Origin: JAIQFF01 sp963788505
GTDB taxonomy: Bacteria > Acidobacteriota > Terriglobia > Terriglobales > Acidobacteriaceae
Direction: 5' to 3'
Assembly (NCBI GenBank): GCA_963788505.1
Contig: CAWBGY010000015.1
Span: forward strand, 12,077-76,076
DNA length: 64,000 bases
The position numbers were made by a program, and so were the translations under genes. Below the pieces are notes generated by a model. The model did no database searches. It was not told where the DNA came from and saw nothing but the letters and a program-made list of their open reading frames with translations. This document shows positions 60,227-64,000 of this stretch, one piece after another. Position 1 is the stretch's first letter. Every line of letters begins with the position of its first letter.

Positions 60227-61315
60227 ATGAATAGTCTTGCACGTGGATCAGAACCACATCCGATCGAGATGCCAGCGCCGACCAGTCCTGATCGCACCGC
60301 GGGCTCTGGCGATGCCTCAAACGGCAGATTCGTTAACTATTCGCCGAAAGAGACGCTGACCCGTATGTTGAGAATGCTACGGGAAAACGAACTGGTTTCC
60401 AGAACCATGGTCGGCTCTTTCCGGGCGCTACAGCGCATGGGTATAACGGTCACGCCCAACCACTTTTATTGGCCAGTTCCGGACGTTCATGATCTTGAGG
60501 CGCGGGAGTGGCCGATGGAGTCGATCCCCGTGGGCTTCGAGCTTAACCTGGAAAAGCAGGTGGCGCTGGCCAGGCAACTCACCGCCCGGTATGAATCCGA
60601 ACTATTATTTCCCGAGCAGTCCAGCACACCGGGTGAATATCACTACAACAACGGCCTTTTCGAAGCCATCGACGCGGAAATGGCTTACTGCCTGGTTCGA
60701 CATTTCAAGCCCGCCCGAATCATCGAGGTGGGGGGTGGGTTCAGCACCCGGATTCTTTCCGCCGGCTTGCGAGCCAATCGGTCAGCCGACGGGATTGACG
60801 GAGAACTGACTACGATAGAGCCCTTCCCTAGTCCGAAATTAGAGCGCATCACGAAGTTGATATCTATGCCGATCCAGGATGTTGACCTGGATCTGTTCCT
60901 TTCTCTGGGGCGGGGGGACATCCTGTTCCTGGATTCGAGCCACGTGGTCAGCGTCGGCAGTGACGTGGTTCGGGAGTATCTGGAGATACTTCCCCGTCTG
61001 CAGCCGGGAGTTGTGGTTCACGTCCATGACATTTTCCTGCCGTCCGATTACCCGCGAGAGGCGGTGCTCTCGAATTTCTGCTTCTGGTCCGAACAGTATC
61101 TTCTCCAAGCCTTCCTTACTTTTAATCCACACTTTGAGGTGATCTGGTCGAGCAGCGCCATGCAGCAATATTACCCCGAAGTCCTGATGGAAAACTTCCC
61201 GGGCTGGGACCACAGCTATCGCAAAATGAACCGGAAAGTTCGAAAATTCCTGCCGACGCTCGATCAAGACCGGGTATGGCCTTCGAGCTTCTGGATGCAA
61301 CGAATTTCAGCCTAG
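60227..61315 (+). CDS. Class I SAM-dependent methyltransferase
   Basis: A 362-residue protein whose central domain has the SAM-binding motif RIIEVGGGFSTRILSAG (near residue 170), an acidic strand LTTIEPFPSPKLE, then DILFLDSSHV and VVHVHDIFLPSDYPRE, the layout of Methyltransf_24-type enzymes in surface-polysaccharide loci. The 90-residue N-terminal region is unrelated to the fold. ATG 60227 is chosen with AGGG nine bases upstream. The substrate is unknown; no sugar genes adjoin. Confidence 0.85.
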   Translation: MNSLARGSEPHPIEMPAPTSPDRTAGSGDASNGRFVNYSPKETLTRMLRMLRENELVSRTMVGSFRALQRMGITVTPNHFYWPVPDVHDLEAREWPMESIPVGFELNLEKQVALARQLTARYESELLFPEQSSTPGEYHYNNGLFEAIDAEMAYCLVRHFKPARIIEVGGGFSTRILSAGLRANRSADGIDGELTTIEPFPSPKLERITKLISMPIQDVDLDLFLSLGRGDILFLDSSHVVSVGSDVVREYLEILPRLQPGVVVHVHDIFLPSDYPREAVLSNFCFWSEQYLLQAFLTFNPHFEVIWSSSAMQQYYPEVLMENFPGWDHSYRKMNRKVRKFLPTLDQDRVWPSSFWMQRISA

Positions 61316-61361
61316 ACCATTTCGCCTAAACTGAAGTACTCGCGTTGTCGGCGAGGGCCGC

Positions 61362-62273
61362 CTACTTCTCGCGGGGTGTATGCGCCACGATGTTGCTCGC
61401 CGAGTAGCGCGCACCGTCGAAAGTCGCGGTTACGACCACTTCAGTGCCTTCGCGGAGACTGTCTGTTATTCCGCTTTTGGCCGAATCAAAATGGACCTCA
61501 TAGCTCTTATGGTCGGCTGGATCCAGTAAAACCAGCAGTCCGGTGGACAGGTCGAGATGAGAAACGCGGCCGGCAAAAACAAAGTCCTGGCCCGGGGCCG
61601 CCAGGATCGATACTTGCCGGGCCACCGCTGGCCCGGTTGCGGACGGGGTAAACCTTAGGGTGATGAGCGAGCCCTGACGCAGATCCTCCGATGAAGCCGC
61701 CCGGCCATCGCGCAAAACAAGCGCGTTCGCAGCCAGCAAAAATCTTGCCGGCTCGGGGTCGCCGGCATCCCGCACGCTCAATTCACGGCGTACCGGATCG
61801 TAACTCACCACCTGTCCCCGGCTTAGCCCAGCGGGCTGCTGAGTCGACACCCGCAGGCTCCGGGCAAATGTGTCCCTGCCCGCGAGCGCAACATCGGCGT
61901 AAACCCGTTCGCCGGCGCGAAGCTCAGTCAGCGAGGCGGGCGCTCCATCACGCGAAATATGGGTGCGGCCGTCAAAAAGAATCACTACTTTGTTGCCGCC
62001 AAAGGCGCGCACTACCAGACTGTCCTGAATATAGTCGAGGCTTTCAATGGTACCGCCGATCAGTGTGGTTCTTCCGCGCGCTTCAGGTAAGAGTTTCGAA
62101 ATGATCGTATCGGTCTCGTTGACCCGGCTTGGACCTATGACATCTCTGTTCGGCTCAATTTTGTTCACCTCAATAATTTTCATGGGATCGGCGGCCGATG
62201 GCGCCTGGGCGGAGGCTATTTCGACCGCCAAAGCCAGGGCGAAGGCCAGTGCCATGAATGGTGTTTTCATCAT
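61362..62273 (-). CDS. Secreted protein with three DUF5666-like repeats
   Basis: A 303-residue exported protein (signal peptide ending VEIASAQ). Three beta repeats of about 65 residues follow: IESLDYIQDSLVVRAFGG...GERVYADVAL, GQVVSYDPVRRELSVRD...GSLITLRF, and GRVSHLDLSTGLLVLLD...GTEVVVTATF, each of which matches the DUF5666 pattern (strand, strand, 'L..G..V.V'). They are probably extracellular OB-like folds. ATG 62273 or 62270 can start the protein; a ribosome site is not evident. It is divergent from the TPR gene. Confidence 0.75.
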   Translation of the reverse strand: MMKTPFMALAFALALAVEIASAQAPSAADPMKIIEVNKIEPNRDVIGPSRVNETDTIISKLLPEARGRTTLIGGTIESLDYIQDSLVVRAFGGNKVVILFDGRTHISRDGAPASLTELRAGERVYADVALAGRDTFARSLRVSTQQPAGLSRGQVVSYDPVRRELSVRDAGDPEPARFLLAANALVLRDGRAASSEDLRQGSLITLRFTPSATGPAVARQVSILAAPGQDFVFAGRVSHLDLSTGLLVLLDPADHKSYEVHFDSAKSGITDSLREGTEVVVTATFDGARYSASNIVAHTPREK

Positions 62274-62456
62274 AAAGAGAGAGAGAACGAACGATCCGAT
62301 CGACGATTTGGATGGCGATTTCGCTCGAAAGGTTAGTCGGAGAACTTCTTTCCCTGGATAGTTCTGAGTCTTTCCAGCAAACCCCTCGCCCGGCACAGCA
62401 TCTAAACGCCCCGACGAGGATGGCTCACGCCTGGTCACGCAAAAAGGGATAGAACG

Positions 62457-63611
62457 ATGCGCATGGCTTACCAACGATGGCTCATGATCGCGGTCATCGG
62501 CATGGGATGGACCGCGGCACACGCCGGCGACTGGAAAATTAATATTCCCCGGCGAAGCAAGCCAACTCCCGTTCAGCGTTTGAACCGCGAAGGCGTGGAG
62601 GCGGTTAAAAGACACGACCTTGAGAAAGCGAAGTCACTTTTCTATCGAGCCTATCTTCTGGATCCCGACGACCCGTTCACTCTGAATAACCTGGGATACA
62701 TCAGTGAACTCGATGGCCAAGCCAAGCAGGCAGAGAATTACTACGCTTTGGCGTCGCGGGAGCGAACCAACGCCGTGGTCGATCTTGCCAGTTCCAAGCG
62801 GATGGAGGGCCAATTCTTTCTGGCCGCGGTCAATGGCGCACAGAATGCCTCCTTCGAAGCCAATCGCGCGAACATATCGGCGGTGGCGCTTCTGTCGGAA
62901 GGGCGGGTCTCAGAGGCTGAAGCGGAGTTACAACATGCCCTGGTTTTGGACCGGCAGAACCCGTTCACCCTGAACAACCTCGGGGTCACAAAGGAGATGG
63001 AAGGCGACTTTATAGGCGCTTTGACCTTTTATCAGGAGGCCGCCGCCTTACATTCCACGGAGCCCGCGATCGTCAGTCAGGGCGGCGCCAGCAGAGGCAA
63101 AGAGGTGAGCGAGATGGCTGCGGACGCAGCCAAAAGGCTGAGCCAGCGAATGAATACGCTGGAGACACCCGAGGAACAGGCGAGTTTGCTCAACTTGCGC
63201 GGAGTTACAGCGCTTAATCGCAATGATCGCGAGGCTGCTACCCAGGATTTCTTGCGGGCGTATGCGCTCGATCCCAACGGTGCTTTCTCGCTGAACAATG
63301 CTGGATATCTTGCGGAAATGGAGGGCGACCTGGAAACCGCGCAAATCTTTTATGAAAGGGCGCGCGCGGCGCAAAAGGCAGACGCCAAGGTAGGGTTGGC
63401 TTCCCGGCGATCCGCGGAAGGCGTCAAACTGTTCCAAGTTGCGGATGAGAGCAATCAAAATGTGGAAGTCAAGATCGATGAGTTAAGTGCAGCGCGGCAC
63501 CGCGAGACGGGCCCCATCGTGCTTAGACGCCGCGACGGTACACCGGTCGACGAGCCTTCAGAACCGCCCCAGCCGCAGCCTTTAACCCCGCGGAATAACC
63601 AGCCCCACTGA
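62457..63611 (+). CDS. Exported TPR protein
   Basis: A 384-residue protein with a signal peptide (about 1-23) and two to three separated TPR pairs, each with the word 'DP..PFTLNNLG' (AYLLDPDDPFTLNNLGYISE; ALVLDRQNPFTLNNLGVTKE; AYALDPNGAFSLNNAGYLAE). Similar units suggest internal triplication of a segment of about 105 residues. A proline-rich tail ends the protein. It should act as a periplasmic scaffold. AAGGGATAG precedes the ATG. Confidence 0.85.
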   Translation: MRMAYQRWLMIAVIGMGWTAAHAGDWKINIPRRSKPTPVQRLNREGVEAVKRHDLEKAKSLFYRAYLLDPDDPFTLNNLGYISELDGQAKQAENYYALASRERTNAVVDLASSKRMEGQFFLAAVNGAQNASFEANRANISAVALLSEGRVSEAEAELQHALVLDRQNPFTLNNLGVTKEMEGDFIGALTFYQEAAALHSTEPAIVSQGGASRGKEVSEMAADAAKRLSQRMNTLETPEEQASLLNLRGVTALNRNDREAATQDFLRAYALDPNGAFSLNNAGYLAEMEGDLETAQIFYERARAAQKADAKVGLASRRSAEGVKLFQVADESNQNVEVKIDELSAARHRETGPIVLRRRDGTPVDEPSEPPQPQPLTPRNNQPH

Positions 63612-63655
63612 TGCAGTAGTGGCTCCACGGGTGAGAGGGGTGCACCTCTGGAGCA

Positions 63656-63913
63656 TCAGAAGCGCGGAGAAGCCTGCGAGAGCGGCCGCCCCGACGAGAG
63701 AAAGGGCGAGCCGCCCAAACCGCTCAACCTTCTTCGGTGCTGGGCCAGCTCAAACCAGCGGATATACTGCCTGACCACGCTAGGCATGGTCATGCGCATC
63801 GCTGCCGAGAAATTATATTGAGCCGCGGTGAGGAGGTAGAGGACGATGCGGGGAGGAAGGCTTACCGTGTGATTGTTTGATTTCCAAGCTACGGCGCGGG
63901 TGCGCTCCTGCAA
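63656..63913 (-). CDS. Doubtful small open frame
   Basis: An 85-codon frame whose central part (NHTVSLPPRIVLYLLTAAQY; MPSVVRQYIRWFELAQHRRR) has coding-like composition. The end is Ser/Gly-rich. No ribosome site or domain is evident, so it is listed only as possible. Confidence 0.3.
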   Translation of the reverse strand: MQERTRAVAWKSNNHTVSLPPRIVLYLLTAAQYNFSAAMRMTMPSVVRQYIRWFELAQHRRRLSGLGGSPFLSSGRPLSQASPRF

Positions 63914-63970
63914 CGCCAGGGCCTGGGTTCCGCAGCATCTGGTTCGTGTGCTAATCTTTCAAAGTTGGCC

Positions 63971-64000
63971 GCGCCCGTAGCTCAATTGGATAGAGCGCAT
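63971..64000 (+). tRNA. 5' part of a tRNA (probably tRNA-Arg), cut by window end
   Basis: GCGCCCG acceptor strand, TA, D arm GCTC-AATTGGATA-GAGC, then the start of the anticodon arm at the window edge. The anticodon is outside, so identity is not certain; the GCGCCC acceptor is compatible with Arg. Confidence 0.85.

Overview
The window looks like a chromosomal segment of an Acidobacteriota bacterium, probably class Terriglobia (Koribacter-like). This is inferred from high GC, a secreted sedolisin with Ig-like repeats and a Cys/Gly-rich tail, TonB-C and carboxypeptidase-regulatory/TPR secreted proteins, a Bacillus-type succinate dehydrogenase, a DUF3175 protein, and dispersed GC-rich palindromes between genes. 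No rRNA, CRISPR array or complete transposase gene was seen.

Layout. 0-3.3 kb: polyamine genes (pyruvoyl arginine decarboxylase, agmatine deiminase, a frameshifted N-carbamoylputrescine amidase, and a deoxyhypusine-synthase-like enzyme). 3.4-6.3 kb: secreted Cys-rich protein, POTRA-only protein, LysR regulator. 6.6-13.2 kb: glutamine synthetase (glnA) and its adenylyltransferase (glnE), with a glutathione peroxidase and small proteins between them. 13.3-17.1 kb: envelope proteins, then isocitrate and malate dehydrogenases. 17.2-17.9 kb: Phd/VapC-type toxin-antitoxin pair with a clear promoter-operator. 18-21.8 kb: two cyclophilins, an M19 dipeptidase and a DUF5715-like protein. 22.1-25.6 kb: sdhC-sdhA-sdhB. 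25.7-29.7 kb: RdgB/HAM1 pyrophosphatase coupled to a GT-C-like membrane protein, and a receiver-PilZ-PilZ protein. 30.4-40.5 kb: sedolisin, STAS protein, TonB-C protein, TPR protein and a second GT-C-like protein.

40.5-47.5 kb is an accessory, decaying stretch. It has four copies of a 224-bp structured repeat, remnants of a Ser/Thr kinase and of a PilZ-like gene, a 3' half of tRNA-Arg (a likely integration scar), a three-gene translationally coupled operon of unknown proteins with zinc-ribbon-like Cys motifs, and a palindrome/iteron-rich noncoding tract. 47.5-63.9 kb returns to ordinary genes: a PQQ-like propeller lipoprotein with a secreted partner, a NarL-type histidine kinase, a YoaK/DUF1275 protein, a frameshifted zinc-dependent phospholipase C, BON, SDR and PAP2 proteins, DUF3175, a methyltransferase, a DUF5666-like and a TPR protein. 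The window ends inside the 5' half of a tRNA.

Functional links: arginine to agmatine to N-carbamoylputrescine to putrescine to a higher polyamine (0-3.3 kb); nitrogen assimilation with covalent control of GlnA by GlnE; and TCA enzymes Icd, Mdh and Sdh. The strongest undescribed candidates are the 224-bp element, the covarying intergenic hairpin family, the polyamine cluster ending in a DHS-like enzyme, and the coupled operon next to the tRNA fragment.
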